Positions 11,022 through 19,282 of a stretch of 36,617 nt of DNA are shown here, piece after piece. The first letter of the stretch is position 1. Each line of letters opens with the position of its first letter. The DNA is from JAITWN01 sp964581365 (GTDB taxonomy: Bacteria > Pseudomonadota > Gammaproteobacteria > SZUA-140): the NCBI GenBank assembly GCA_964581365.1, contig CAZOOF010000017.1:1-36617 (forward strand). The letters run 5' to 3'. The notes beneath the pieces were generated by a model that was not told where the DNA came from, ran no database searches, and worked only from the letters and a program-made list of their open reading frames with translations. The position numbers were made by a program, and so were the translations under genes.

Positions 11022-12256
11022 CGCAGCCGGCTGAACACCAGGGTGCCGTTGGTGCCGCCGAAGCCGAAGGAGTTGGAGATGGCGACGTCGATCTTCATCT
11101 CGCGGGCCTGATTGGGGACGTAGTCCAGATCGCACTCGGGATCGGGATTGTCCAGATTGATCGTCGGCGGCGCGACCTGATCGCGAATCGCCAGGATCGA
11201 GAAAATGGCCTCGATGCCACCGGCCGCGCCAAGCAGGTGTCCGGTCATCGACTTGGTCGAGCTGACGGCCAGGCGATAGGCATGATCGCCGAACGCCGCC
11301 TTGAGGGCGATGGTCTCCGCACGATCGCCGGCGGGCGTCGAGGTGCCATGCGCGTTGACGTAGTCAACGGCATCAAGCGTGATGTTCGCATTGCGCAGCG
11401 CGTTGAGCATGCAGCGGCTCGCACCGCCGCCGTCCTCGGGCGGCGAAGTCATGTGGTAGGCGTCGCCGCTCATGCCATAACCGATCAGCTCAGCGTAGAT
11501 GCGCGCGCCACGGGCACGGGCATGCTCGTACTCCTCCAGCACCAGCACGCCGGCACCATCGCTCAGCACGAAGCCGTCGCGGTCGGCGTCCCAGGGCCGG
11601 CTGGCGCCTTCAGGATCGTCGTTACGGGTGGACAGCGCACGGGCGGCAGCGAAACCGCCGAGGCCGGTCGGTGAGGTCGCCATCTCCGCGCCACCGGCGA
11701 CCATGACGTCCGCATCGCCATATTCGATGATGCGGGCGGCGTCACCGATATTGTGCGTGCCGGTGGAACAGGCGGTGACCACCGCGATGTTCGGACCACG
11801 CAGGCCGCAGAGAATCGACAGGTTGCCCGAGATCATGTTGATGATATTGCTCGGGACGAAGAACGGAGACAGCTTGCGCGGCCCGCCCTGCAGATAGGCT
11901 TCATGCCCCTTTTCGATGCCGGGCAGACCACCGATCCCCGAGCCGATCGCCACGCCGATGCGATCGGCATTGGCTTCGGTGACCTCGAGGCCGGAATCGG
12001 CGAGCGCCTGCACGCCGGCGGCGATGCCGTAATGGATGAACGGATCCATCTTGCGGGCATCCTTGGCCGGGATGTAGGCCGTGACATCGAAATCCCTGAC
12101 CGTGCCACCAAAGCGTGTGGAAAACGAGGAAGTGTCGAACAGCGTGATGGGAGCGATGCCGCTCTTGCCCGCCAGAATGTTCTTCCAGGAATCCTCGACG
12201 TTGAGTCCGACCGGACTCACCATCCCCAGGCCGGTGATGACGACGCGTCTCTTCAT
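11018..12256 (-). CDS. fabF: beta-ketoacyl-ACP synthase II
   Basis: The 412-residue thiolase-fold enzyme has the complete Cys-His-His triad: C163 in VVTACSTGTHNIGDA, H303 in NAHGTSTPAGD and H340 in KSMTGHLLGAAGG. The C-terminus SNSFGFGGTNGTLVF is typical. It elongates acyl-ACP with malonyl-ACP in type II fatty acid synthesis, including the temperature-sensitive C16:1 to C18:1 step in relatives. It lies behind acpP across a 239-base gap with a strong hairpin (12330-12372), so its level may be set apart from that of acpP. Its stop overlaps the probable pabB start. Confidence 0.97.
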   Translation of the reverse strand: MKRRVVITGLGMVSPVGLNVEDSWKNILAGKSGIAPITLFDTSSFSTRFGGTVRDFDVTAYIPAKDARKMDPFIHYGIAAGVQALADSGLEVTEANADRIGVAIGSGIGGLPGIEKGHEAYLQGGPRKLSPFFVPSNIINMISGNLSILCGLRGPNIAVVTACSTGTHNIGDAARIIEYGDADVMVAGGAEMATSPTGLGGFAAARALSTRNDDPEGASRPWDADRDGFVLSDGAGVLVLEEYEHARARGARIYAELIGYGMSGDAYHMTSPPEDGGGASRCMLNALRNANITLDAVDYVNAHGTSTPAGDRAETIALKAAFGDHAYRLAVSSTKSMTGHLLGAAGGIEAIFSILAIRDQVAPPTINLDNPDPECDLDYVPNQAREMKIDVAISNSFGFGGTNGTLVFSRLR

Positions 12257-12329
12257 GGTATGCAGTACCGTTCTTCAGTTGCCGTTGATGCCGGGCACAG
12301 GTCCGACACCGTCAAACGCAGCCGCATTC

Positions 12330-12372
12330 CCGCCGCATGTGTGCCGGCACAAACCCGGCGGACATGCGGCGG
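12330..12372 (-). promoter_or_regulatory. strong inverted repeat between acpP and fabF
   Basis: Arms CCGCCGCATGT (12330-12340) and ACATGCGGCGG (12362-12372) form a perfect 11-bp stem. The 21-base spacer starts with a second palindrome, GTGCCGGCAC (12341-12350). There is no T tract on either strand, so it is not a standard intrinsic terminator. A further 6-bp dyad (12474-12486) lies 9 bases behind the acpP stop. A role in limiting read-through or in mRNA processing or stability between the very highly expressed acpP and fabF is inference. Confidence 0.55.
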
Positions 12373-12495
12373 AAAGTCGTTGGAACGAAAACGGTTGGAC
12401 GGGCGAGATCGGAAATGCGGTTGGCCATTCGGAACGGGACACCGCCGTGGCCTCTCCTGAAAGCGCCGATCCCTCGGCCGGGCCGAAAGCCGCAA

Positions 12496-12738
12496 TCAGG
12501 CCTGCTTGTTCGAAGTAATGAAGTCGATTGCCTGCTGGACGGTGGTGATCTTCTCCGCTTCTTCGTCGGGAATTTCACACTCGAACTCTTCTTCAAGAGC
12601 CATCACCAGTTCGACGGTGTCCAGCGAATCGGCGCCGAGATCGTCAACGAAGGAGGCTTCGCGAGTAACTTCCTCTTCCTTGACCCCCAGCTGTTCAACA
12701 ACGATCTTTCTGACGCGTTCTTCGATGCTATCGCTCAT
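12496..12738 (-). CDS. acpP: acyl carrier protein
   Basis: An acidic 80-residue carrier protein that holds the growing acyl chain on 4'-phosphopantetheine. The attachment site is Ser38 in FVDDLGADSLDTVELVMALE, and the second half has the usual EFECEIPDEEAEKITTV. The true start is the ATG at 12738: it gives the standard N-terminus MSDSIEERVRKIV and has a strong ribosome site (GGGAGGAAA) 8-9 bases upstream. The frame is open 13 codons further up but that part is leader sequence. It is set off on both sides by gaps (147 and 239 bases) holding hairpins, while the genes around it are tightly packed. This fits separate control of a very abundant protein. Confidence 0.97.
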   Translation of the reverse strand: MSDSIEERVRKIVVEQLGVKEEEVTREASFVDDLGADSLDTVELVMALEEEFECEIPDEEAEKITTVQQAIDFITSNKQA

Positions 12739-12765
12739 GGTACCGATTTCCTCCCTCGAGAAATT

Positions 12766-12791
12766 CGCTTGCGGCAAGTGGCCGCGAAGCG
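12766..12791 (-). promoter_or_regulatory. hairpin in the acpP 5' leader
   Basis: CGCTTGCGGC (12766-12775) pairs with GCCGC-g-AAGCG (12781-12791) around a 5-base loop with a single bulged G, giving a 10-bp stem. It lies about 28 bases upstream of the acpP start codon and just upstream of its ribosome binding site. On the minus strand it is preceded by AT-rich TTTAAATAAAAT, which could hold a -10 box. A stabilising 5' stem for acpP mRNA is the likely meaning, but this is inferred. Confidence 0.45.
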
Positions 12792-12885
12792 GGTATTTTA
12801 TTTAAAACCTGCAAGGGACGCCAGATAAATCAGCGCCCACCGGCAAGGCGTCCGGATTCTACAATAGGTCCCCAAAAATAACCAC

Positions 12886-13629
12886 TTAAGCCATGTACAT
12901 TCCGCCGTTCACGTGGATCGTTTCCCCGGTGATGTAACTGGCGGCCGGCGAAGCGAGAAAGCCCACGCAGGCGGCGACTTCTTCCGGACGGCCAAGCCGG
13001 CCTGCCGGAATCTGCTGCAGCAGGTGCTCGTGCTGCGCATCGCCCAGCCCGCGCGTCATGTCGGTGTCGATGAAACCGGGCGCTACCACGTTCACGGTGA
13101 TCCCGCGGGTACCAATCTCGCGGGCCAGCGACTTGCTGAAGCCGATGATGCCGGCTTTTGCCGCGGCGTAATTGGTCTGCCCCGGATTGCCGGTGACGGC
13201 GACCACCGAGGCGATATTGATGATCCGTCCCTTGCGGGCCTTGGTCATGCCGCGCAGGCAGGCGCGCGACAGACGGAAAATTGAGGTTAGATTGGTATCG
13301 ATGATGCTCTGCCAATCTTCATCCTTCATCCGCATCAGCAGGGTGTCCCGGGTGATGCCGGCATTGTTGACCAGAATGCTGGGGGCACCAAAGCGTTCCT
13401 CGATCGACTTGACCGCGGTCTCGATGCTCTGCGGATCGGTGACGTCGAGCACGATTCCAGCGCCCGACACGCCATTGGCGCTGAGGTGAGCTTCGATCCG
13501 CGCCGCGCCCTCGGTCGTGGTAGCGGTGCCGATCACGGTCGCGCCGAGACGGCCGAGCTCATCGGCTATCGCGCGACCGATCCCTCGGCTGGCTCCAGTT
13601 ACCAGCGCCACTTCTCCCTGCATGCTCAT
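12886..13629 (-). CDS. fabG: 3-oxoacyl-ACP reductase
   Basis: A 247-residue short-chain dehydrogenase that reduces 3-ketoacyl-ACP with NADPH. Motifs are TGASRGIG (11-18), NNAG (88-91) and the catalytic Ser141-Tyr154-Lys158 set in NIASVVAVTGNPGQTNYAAAKAG, plus the C-terminal ITGETIHVNGGMYM typical of FabG. The start is the ATG at 13629, with AGGAGG 8 bases upstream; an internal ATG two codons on (13623) could also be used. A longer open frame reaching 14457 is only the shadow of fabD. Fourteen bases separate it from the fabD stop. Confidence 0.97.
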   Translation of the reverse strand: MSMQGEVALVTGASRGIGRAIADELGRLGATVIGTATTTEGAARIEAHLSANGVSGAGIVLDVTDPQSIETAVKSIEERFGAPSILVNNAGITRDTLLMRMKDEDWQSIIDTNLTSIFRLSRACLRGMTKARKGRIINIASVVAVTGNPGQTNYAAAKAGIIGFSKSLAREIGTRGITVNVVAPGFIDTDMTRGLGDAQHEHLLQQIPAGRLGRPEEVAACVGFLASPAASYITGETIHVNGGMYMA

Positions 13630-13643
13630 TCCCCTCTCCTCCT

Positions 13644-14591
13644 TTACTCTGCGCCGCGCTGCGCCGTCAGTGCTTCTTCCAAGGACGCGGGGTCCTGCAC
13701 ACAGACGGCGACCAGTTCGCGGTCGATTCGCTTTCCGAGTCCGGCCAGCACCTTGCCCGGACCAAATTCGATCATCAGCCGCGCGCCCTGCGCTGCCATC
13801 GCCTGCACCGTCTCGACCCAGCGGACCGGACTGTAGAGCTGGCGCACCAGCGCATCGCGGATGGCCGCCGGATCTTCCCAGGAACGCACGTCGGCATTGT
13901 GCAGTACCGGTACTGCGGGCGGCGCGAACGCCGTTTCCTCCAGCAGCGCAGCCATGCGCTCGGCTGCCGGCTGCATCAATGCACAGTGCGAGGGCACGCT
14001 GACCGGCAGCGGCACGGCGCGCTTGGCACCGGCTTCCTTCGCCAGGGCAATTGCGCGCTCCACGGCCGTGGCCTGACCGGCAATTACCACCTGCCCGGGC
14101 GAGTTGAAATTCACGGCGGCGACCACCTCGCCTGCGGCGGCCGCAGCACACACATCGCGCACGCGCCCATCCTCGAGCCCGAGGATCGCCGCCATTGCGC
14201 CCTGCCCGGCCGGCACTGCTTCCTGCATGAAGCGGCCGCGTTCGGCGACCAGGGTCACGGCGCGCGCGAAATCGAGCGCACCGGCGCAGACCAGAGCCGC
14301 GTACTCGCCAAGGCTGTGACCGGCCATCACCGCCGGCATGACGCCGCCCTGCTCGCGCCACGCCCGCCACACCGCCACGTCCGCAGCCAGCATGGCCGGC
14401 TGGGTGCGATCGGTGCGGTTGAGGTCCTCGGCCGGACCTTCCTGCACCAGCGTCCACAGATCGTAGCCGAGCATCGATGAGGCTTCGTCGAAGGTCTGCT
14501 TCACAGTCGCGTGGGCAGCTGCCAGCTGGGCAAGCATGCCGATCGATTGGGAGCCCTGGCCGGGGAACACTGCTGCAATAGGTATGGTCAT
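13644..14591 (-). CDS. fabD: malonyl-CoA:ACP transacylase
   Basis: The 315-residue acyltransferase loads malonyl groups from CoA onto ACP. It starts with the family signature VFPGQGSQSIGML (8-20). The nucleophile is Ser93 in AGHSLGEYAALV and the catalytic His is H202 in VPSHCALMQ. FGPGKVLAGLGKRI near the end is also diagnostic. Its order between fabH and fabG is the conserved one. A 99-base gap to fabH lies upstream. Confidence 0.97.
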   Translation of the reverse strand: MTIPIAAVFPGQGSQSIGMLAQLAAAHATVKQTFDEASSMLGYDLWTLVQEGPAEDLNRTDRTQPAMLAADVAVWRAWREQGGVMPAVMAGHSLGEYAALVCAGALDFARAVTLVAERGRFMQEAVPAGQGAMAAILGLEDGRVRDVCAAAAAGEVVAAVNFNSPGQVVIAGQATAVERAIALAKEAGAKRAVPLPVSVPSHCALMQPAAERMAALLEETAFAPPAVPVLHNADVRSWEDPAAIRDALVRQLYSPVRWVETVQAMAAQGARLMIEFGPGKVLAGLGKRIDRELVAVCVQDPASLEEALTAQRGAE

Positions 14592-14690
14592 GGAAGTCAG
14601 GAGTTCAAAAGTGAAAAGTTCGGGTTGAATGCGTGGATCGTCCCGGCTAACCGCAATCCGGTGCCCGTCCTTCAGGCGTCACGGCAACCG

Positions 14691-15656
14691 CTAGTACTTC
14701 ACCAGGGCCGAGCCCCAGGTGAAGCCGCCGCCGAAGGCCTCGAGCAGCAGCGTTTCGCCGCGGCTGATGCGACCGTCACGCACGGCGGTATCCAGGGCGA
14801 GCGGAATGGACGCCGCCGATGTGTTGCCATGCTGATCGACCGTCACTACGACCCGGTCCATTGGCATCTGCAGTTTGCGCGCCGTGGCCTGGATGATGCG
14901 TATGTTCGCCTGATGGGGAATGAGCCAGTCGACGTCGCTCTTCTGCAGGCTGTTGGCCTCCAGGGTTTCATCGACGATGCGTCCCAGCGTCGCGACTGCG
15001 ACCTTGAACACTTCGCTCCCCTTCATCCTGATGTAGGCGCCGTCGCCGCAGATGCTGGCGTGTCCTTGCGATACGCCGCCGGAAACAGTCAGAAGATCCT
15101 TGTAACGGCCATCGGCGTGCAGATGCGTGGACAGGATGCCCGGGTCGCTGCTCGCCTCGAGCACCACCGCGCCGGCTCCGTCACCGAACAGCACGCAGGT
15201 GCTCCGATCCGTCCAGTCGAGGATGCGGGAAAGCGTTTCGGCGCCGACGACCAGCGCACAACGCGCAGCGCCGGTGCGGATGAACTTGTCGGCGACACCG
15301 AGCGCGTAGACGAAGCCGGTGCACACCGCCTGGATGTCGAAAGCCGGGGTGCCGGCAGTGCCCAGCCTTTCCTGCAGCAGACAGGCGGTGCTCGGAAAGA
15401 CGCGATCCGGCGTAGTGGTGGCAACGATGATCAGGTCGATGTCAGCGGCGGTGACGTTCGCCGCCTCCATGGCGCGTCTCGCCGCGATCTCGGCAAGATC
15501 GCAGGTGGTTTCGCCCTCGGCGGCGATGTGACGCACGCGAATCCCGGTGCGCTCGCGGATCCACTCATCGCTGGTTTCGACCATCTTTTCGAGGTCGCCG
15601 TTGGAAAGGGTCTTCTCCGGCAGATAGGAGCCGGTTCCAGCGATACGCGCATACAT
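14691..15656 (-). CDS. fabH: beta-ketoacyl-ACP synthase III
   Basis: A 321-residue enzyme that starts fatty acid synthesis by condensing acetyl-CoA with malonyl-ACP. The triad is complete: C112 in DIQAVCTGFVYAL, H248 in WLIPHQANIRI and N278 in DQHGNTSAASIPLAL. The N-terminal SDEWIRERTGIRVRHIA and the C-terminal EAFGGGFTWGSALVKY are as in E. coli FabH. It starts 5 bases after plsX and is surely in the same operon. Confidence 0.97.
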   Translation of the reverse strand: MYARIAGTGSYLPEKTLSNGDLEKMVETSDEWIRERTGIRVRHIAAEGETTCDLAEIAARRAMEAANVTAADIDLIIVATTTPDRVFPSTACLLQERLGTAGTPAFDIQAVCTGFVYALGVADKFIRTGAARCALVVGAETLSRILDWTDRSTCVLFGDGAGAVVLEASSDPGILSTHLHADGRYKDLLTVSGGVSQGHASICGDGAYIRMKGSEVFKVAVATLGRIVDETLEANSLQKSDVDWLIPHQANIRIIQATARKLQMPMDRVVVTVDQHGNTSAASIPLALDTAVRDGRISRGETLLLEAFGGGFTWGSALVKY

Positions 15657-15661
15657 GGCGA

Positions 15662-16684
15662 TCAGGCCTGCCTTCCGATGAGTAGCGACTCGAGCTGCAT
15701 GCCGATGCGCTGCGGAACGTCCTTGATGACTTCGCGCACGGCTTCGGTGATGGCATGGGAGAACGACAGCTGGTCGGCACTGCCATGGCTCTTGACCACG
15801 ATCCCTTGCAGGCCGATCAGGGTGGCGCCGTTGTAACGGCGGGGATCGACCTTGTCGCGGAAGGCGTGCAGCACCGGACGCGCCACCAGGGCACGCAAAC
15901 GGGCAAGCGGCGAGCGGGTGAATTCCTCGCGCAGATAATGGGAGATCATTCTCGCCACTCCTTCGCTGCTCTTGAGCGCTACATTGCCGACGAAGCCGTC
16001 ACAGACCACGACATCGACGGTTCCTTCGTAGATGTCGTTCCCTTCGACAAAGCCAGCATAGTTGATGATGTCGCTCGCTGCCAGCAGCCGCGCCGTTTCC
16101 TTGACCCGTTCGTTTCCCTTGATCTCTTCCTGCCCGATATTGAGCAGGCCCACCGTCGGACGATCGATATTGTCCACGGCGCTGGCGAGAACCGAACCCA
16201 TGACGGCGAACTGGAACAGATGATCCACGCTCGAATCGACATTGGCGCCGAGATCGAGCATGCGGGTATGACCCCGCATCGTCGGCAGCGTAGAAATGAT
16301 GGCCGGCCGCTCGACTCCTGGCAGGGTCTTCAGCACGTAACGCGCGGTCGCCATCAACGCGCCGGTGTTACCGGCACTGACGCAGGCCTGGGCAGCGCGC
16401 TCCTTCACCAGATTGATGGCGACGCGCATCGACGAGTCCTTCTTGGTGCGCAGCGCCTGCGAAGGCAGCTCGTGCATCTCGACCCGCTGAGTCGTGTGAC
16501 GGATGCTGATTCGTCGCGAATCGCGCACGGTGTGACGGGCGAGCTCGGCTTCGAGCTCGCCTTGATCACCCAACAGAATCAGGTGCAGTTTCGGATGCTG
16601 CTCCAGGGCAGCGAGCGATGCGGGGACAGTGACCGAAGGACCATGATCACCGCCCATCGCATCGAGGGCTATGGTCAGACTCAA
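15662..16684 (-). CDS. plsX: phosphate acyltransferase PlsX
   Basis: The 340-residue protein makes acyl-phosphate from acyl-ACP, the first step of phospholipid synthesis through the PlsX/PlsY route. Recognised by the N-terminus TIALDAMGGDHGP, CVSAGNTGALMATA, the LDLGANVD block, GFVEGNDIYEGTVDVVVCDGF and NVALKSSEGVA. It is a peripheral membrane enzyme. Spacing is 3 bases to rpmF and 5 to fabH, the classical rpmF-plsX-fabH arrangement that ties ribosome and lipid synthesis. Confidence 0.97.
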   Translation of the reverse strand: MSLTIALDAMGGDHGPSVTVPASLAALEQHPKLHLILLGDQGELEAELARHTVRDSRRISIRHTTQRVEMHELPSQALRTKKDSSMRVAINLVKERAAQACVSAGNTGALMATARYVLKTLPGVERPAIISTLPTMRGHTRMLDLGANVDSSVDHLFQFAVMGSVLASAVDNIDRPTVGLLNIGQEEIKGNERVKETARLLAASDIINYAGFVEGNDIYEGTVDVVVCDGFVGNVALKSSEGVARMISHYLREEFTRSPLARLRALVARPVLHAFRDKVDPRRYNGATLIGLQGIVVKSHGSADQLSFSHAITEAVREVIKDVPQRIGMQLESLLIGRQA

Positions 16685-16687
16685 GCC

Positions 16688-16873
16688 TTAGGCTTCCCCG
16701 TCCTTGACGTCGATGACCTTGCGACCGCGATAGTAACCGCTGGCGGTTACGTGATGACGCAGGTGAGTCTCGCCGCTCGTCGGATCGATCGACAGCGCGG
16801 GCGCCTTGAGCCTATCGTGCGAACGACGCATGCCACGCTTCGACGGCGTTTTGCGATTCTGTTGGACCGCCAT
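16688..16873 (-). CDS. rpmF: 50S ribosomal protein L32
   Basis: A basic 61-residue protein with the standard start AVQQNRKTPSKRGMRRSHD and a middle GETHLRHHVTASGYYRGRKVI. It has no Cys pair, so it is the zinc-free form of L32 usual in gammaproteobacteria. It lies between yceD and plsX as in E. coli, with 73 bases to yceD and 3 to plsX. The start at 16873 has GGAG about 10 bases upstream. Confidence 0.97.
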   Translation of the reverse strand: MAVQQNRKTPSKRGMRRSHDRLKAPALSIDPTSGETHLRHHVTASGYYRGRKVIDVKDGEA

Positions 16874-16946
16874 GATTCATGTACTCCGTATTGTCAGTTT
16901 CTGCTTCGGGACGCCAAAGACGAGCGCGTCCATTTACTTCCCGCCG

Positions 16947-17480
16947 TCAGCTGCGTGATGTCTTCAGCAGGCCAGCAAGATCCTTGAACGGGTGCTGCCG
17001 TTCGTCGGTGTCGTCGTCGCGGTTCTCTCCTTCGGAAACCGTAATGACGTCACTGTCATATTCACATTCATCCGGCGCATGCATGGGCACGATGGGCAGC
17101 GCCAGCAGGAGCTCGTCCTCCACCAGCCGCGCCAACTCGAGGTTTGCTTCCTCGAGCTCCAATACCTCGTACCGCTCGGGGAAATCCGCCGAGCGGCCCG
17201 GTATGGCAAGGCCGAGCAGAACCTGCACATCCATCCGGCAGGCAAGAGCCTGCAGACAACGCTGACAGGTCAGATGCAGAACCGTATGCAGGCTGCCGCG
17301 AATGAAGCGAGTGCCGATCTCATCGACACCGAAATCCAGTTCGACATCCACTGTGCCTTCGGTATCATGCAGACTCTCCGCAAGGCGGCCCAGTTCATCG
17401 ACGCGCAGGGTGCCGCGAACGGCGCCACCCGTCTCTGCCAGGCGCGCCGGCTGTACGTACTGCGGAAGTCGGCCGGACAT
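16947..17480 (-). CDS. yceD: YceD/DUF177 family protein
   Basis: A 177-residue protein of the YceD family (DUF177), which in bacteria and plastids is linked to 23S rRNA accumulation and large-subunit assembly. The zinc-knuckle-like pair C72-x-x-C75 (HLTCQRCLQAL) and the acidic block ELARLVEDELLLALPIVPMH are the family marks; the C-terminus NPFKDLA-like HPFKDLAGLLK is also typical. The ATG at 17480 aligns with the E. coli N-terminus, so the start is firm even though it lies only about 9 bases behind the -10 box of the promoter listed here. It is the first gene of the yceD-rpmF-plsX-fab run. Confidence 0.93.
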   Translation of the reverse strand: MSGRLPQYVQPARLAETGGAVRGTLRVDELGRLAESLHDTEGTVDVELDFGVDEIGTRFIRGSLHTVLHLTCQRCLQALACRMDVQVLLGLAIPGRSADFPERYEVLELEEANLELARLVEDELLLALPIVPMHAPDECEYDSDVITVSEGENRDDDTDERQHPFKDLAGLLKTSRS

Positions 17481-17489
17481 AGCGGCACA

Positions 17490-17518
17490 ATATTAGGGCC
17501 AGTTTTCCCGACTGTCAA
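17490..17518 (-). promoter_or_regulatory. sigma70-type promoter for yceD-rpmF-plsX-fab
   Basis: On the minus strand a perfect -35 box TTGACA (17518-17513) is followed by a 17-base spacer and TAATAT (17495-17490, 4 of 6 to consensus). The predicted start of transcription, about 7 bases on, falls near 17483, three bases before the yceD ATG. The call rests on consensus match and position. Confidence 0.75.
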
Positions 17519-17556
17519 AATTTCTCAATAAAACCAACCCGTTCAAAGCACAGCCG

Positions 17557-18192
17557 ATGCCAGCGACCAATGAGCAAGCCCCGGAGGCGAGCGACCCGCG
17601 CCCGCTGATTCTCGCTTCGACCTCCGTCACCCGCCGCGAGCTGCTTTCCCGCCTCGGGATCGCCTTCGAAATTCTCAGTCCGGATGTGGACGAAGAGCCG
17701 GCCCCCGGCGAGGATGGCGTCGCCCTCGCCCGCCGTCTGGCGCTAGCGAAAGCGCGGCGAATAGCCGCCGAGCGTCCCGAGGCGCTGGTGATCGGCTCCG
17801 ATCAGGTCGGCTTGCTCGGCGACACATTGATCGGCAAACCTGGCGGTCACGAAGCCGCGATCAGGCAGCTGCAGGCGGCCTCGGGCCAAATCATGACCTT
17901 CGTGAGCGCGGTCTGCCTGCTCGATGCGCCGAGCGGCCGGTATCAGCTGGAGAGCGTGACCACCACCCTGCGCTTTCGCCGCCTGGATAGGGAGCGGATC
18001 GAGGATTATCTGCGTCGCGACAAACCCTATCAGTGTGCGGGCGCGTTCAAATCCGAGTCACTCGGCGTCGCACTCATCGATGCCATGGAGAGCGAGGATC
18101 CGACGGCAATTCTGGGCATGCCGCTGATCCGGCTCACCGCAATGCTGGAGAACGAAGGGGTGCGCGTCCTGGCCGGGAATGCGCGCTCCTGA
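17557..18192 (+). CDS. yceF: Maf-family nucleotide pyrophosphatase, YceF type
   Basis: A 211-residue Maf-like protein. ILASTSVTRRELLSRLG (18-34) is the family's nucleotide-binding signature, and Asp82 in VIGSDQVGLL is the catalytic residue. The SDQV form, together with PYQCAGAFKSESLG, places it in the YceF branch, which hydrolyses m7GTP, and not in the YhdE/dTTP branch (TDTIV). It is divergent from yceD with 76 bases between the starts, the same neighbour pair as in E. coli. Its stop is 3 bases from the stop of the convergent radical SAM gene. Confidence 0.93.
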   Translation: MPATNEQAPEASDPRPLILASTSVTRRELLSRLGIAFEILSPDVDEEPAPGEDGVALARRLALAKARRIAAERPEALVIGSDQVGLLGDTLIGKPGGHEAAIRQLQAASGQIMTFVSAVCLLDAPSGRYQLESVTTTLRFRRLDRERIEDYLRRDKPYQCAGAFKSESLGVALIDAMESEDPTAILGMPLIRLTAMLENEGVRVLAGNARS

Positions 18193-18195
18193 AGG

Positions 18196-19278
18196 TCAGA
18201 ACAGGGATATCTGTCCCTGAAGGCCGGAGGGCGGCCTGAATCCGCCGCAGTCGAGATCGGGTCCGGGACCAAAGCCCAGCCGACGCACCGCCACGCGAAA
18301 GCGCTGCGCGAGCATATCGGCGTAGACGCCAGTACCCGTCATGCGGCGGCCGAAACTCGCCTCATAGGCGCGCCCTTCGTGTGCGCCGCGAATGAGGCTC
18401 ATGACGCGCTCCTCACGCAGCGGCTCATGCTCGCGCAGCCAGTCCTGGAAGATTTCCCTCACCTCGCGCGGCAGACGCAGCAGCACGTAACCAGCCGAAG
18501 CCGCGCCGGCATTCCGCGTGCGGGACAGGATGGCATCGAGTTCGTCATCGGTGAGTCCGGGAATACACGGCGCCGCGAGCACGCCGACCGGAATGCCGGC
18601 TGCGGCCAGACGGGCCAGCGCCTCCAGCCGGCGCTCGGGCGCCGCGGCACGCGGCTCCAGGCGGCGGGCCAGTTTGCGCCTCATGGTCGAAAAGGAAAAC
18701 ATAACGCTCACGCACTTCACCGCCGCCGCCTCGGCCAGCAGATCGATGTCGCGTTCGATCAGCGCCGACTTGGTGACGATGGTGAACGGATGCCGGCATT
18801 CCACCAGCACTTCGAGGATGCGGCGCGTCAGCTCGAGCCGGCGTTCGATCGGCTGATAGGCGTCAGTGTTGATGCCAACTGCCACCGGTGCACAGCGATA
18901 GCCACGCGCGCCCAGTTCCCGGCGCAGAATATCCGGGGCGTCGGGCTTGTAGAACAGACGGGATTCGAAGTCGAGTCCAGGCGACAGATCGAGGTATGCG
19001 TGCGTGGGGCGCGCGAAGCAATAGGCACAGCCGTGTTCGCAACCGCGGTAGGGATTGATCGAACGGTCGAAACCGACGTCCGGCGACTCATTGTATGAAA
19101 TGACGCTGCGCGCGCGCTCGGCAGTGACCGTGGTCGCGAGCGACGGCAGCGGTTCGTCGGCGATTCCCCAGCCGTCGTCCAGCGCTTCGCGGTGCTCGGC
19201 GGCATAGCGATTGGCAGGCTGTCCCATCGCTCCGCGCCCCCGGCGCGGCGGTCGCGTGGCGCCGGATCCGCTGCTCAC
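18196..19278 (-). CDS. PA0069-family radical SAM protein
   Basis: A 360-residue radical SAM protein. The cluster motif CEHGCAYCFARPTHAYLDL has the CxxxCxxC spacing and the surrounding INPYRGC...SPGLDFESRLFYKP typical of the PA0069/Rv2578c group, related to spore photoproduct lyase. Its substrate is unknown. The GTG at 19278 is preferred because the conserved RPPRRGRGA segment lies before the next ATG (19227). It begins 4 bases behind the quinone-reductase-like gene, so the two are probably co-transcribed, although nothing in the sequence links their functions. Confidence 0.9.
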   Translation of the reverse strand: MSSGSGATRPPRRGRGAMGQPANRYAAEHREALDDGWGIADEPLPSLATTVTAERARSVISYNESPDVGFDRSINPYRGCEHGCAYCFARPTHAYLDLSPGLDFESRLFYKPDAPDILRRELGARGYRCAPVAVGINTDAYQPIERRLELTRRILEVLVECRHPFTIVTKSALIERDIDLLAEAAAVKCVSVMFSFSTMRRKLARRLEPRAAAPERRLEALARLAAAGIPVGVLAAPCIPGLTDDELDAILSRTRNAGAASAGYVLLRLPREVREIFQDWLREHEPLREERVMSLIRGAHEGRAYEASFGRRMTGTGVYADMLAQRFRVAVRRLGFGPGPDLDCGGFRPPSGLQGQISLF

Positions 19279-19282
19279 TCCC

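Noticed and set aside
12886..14457. One long 523-codon protein covering fabG and upstream sequence
   Set aside because: The first half is the shadow of fabD in another frame; FabG begins at 13629 with its own ribosome site.
16688..16873. Loss of zinc ligands in L32 as a sign of decay
   Set aside because: The Cys-free form of L32 is normal in gammaproteobacteria.
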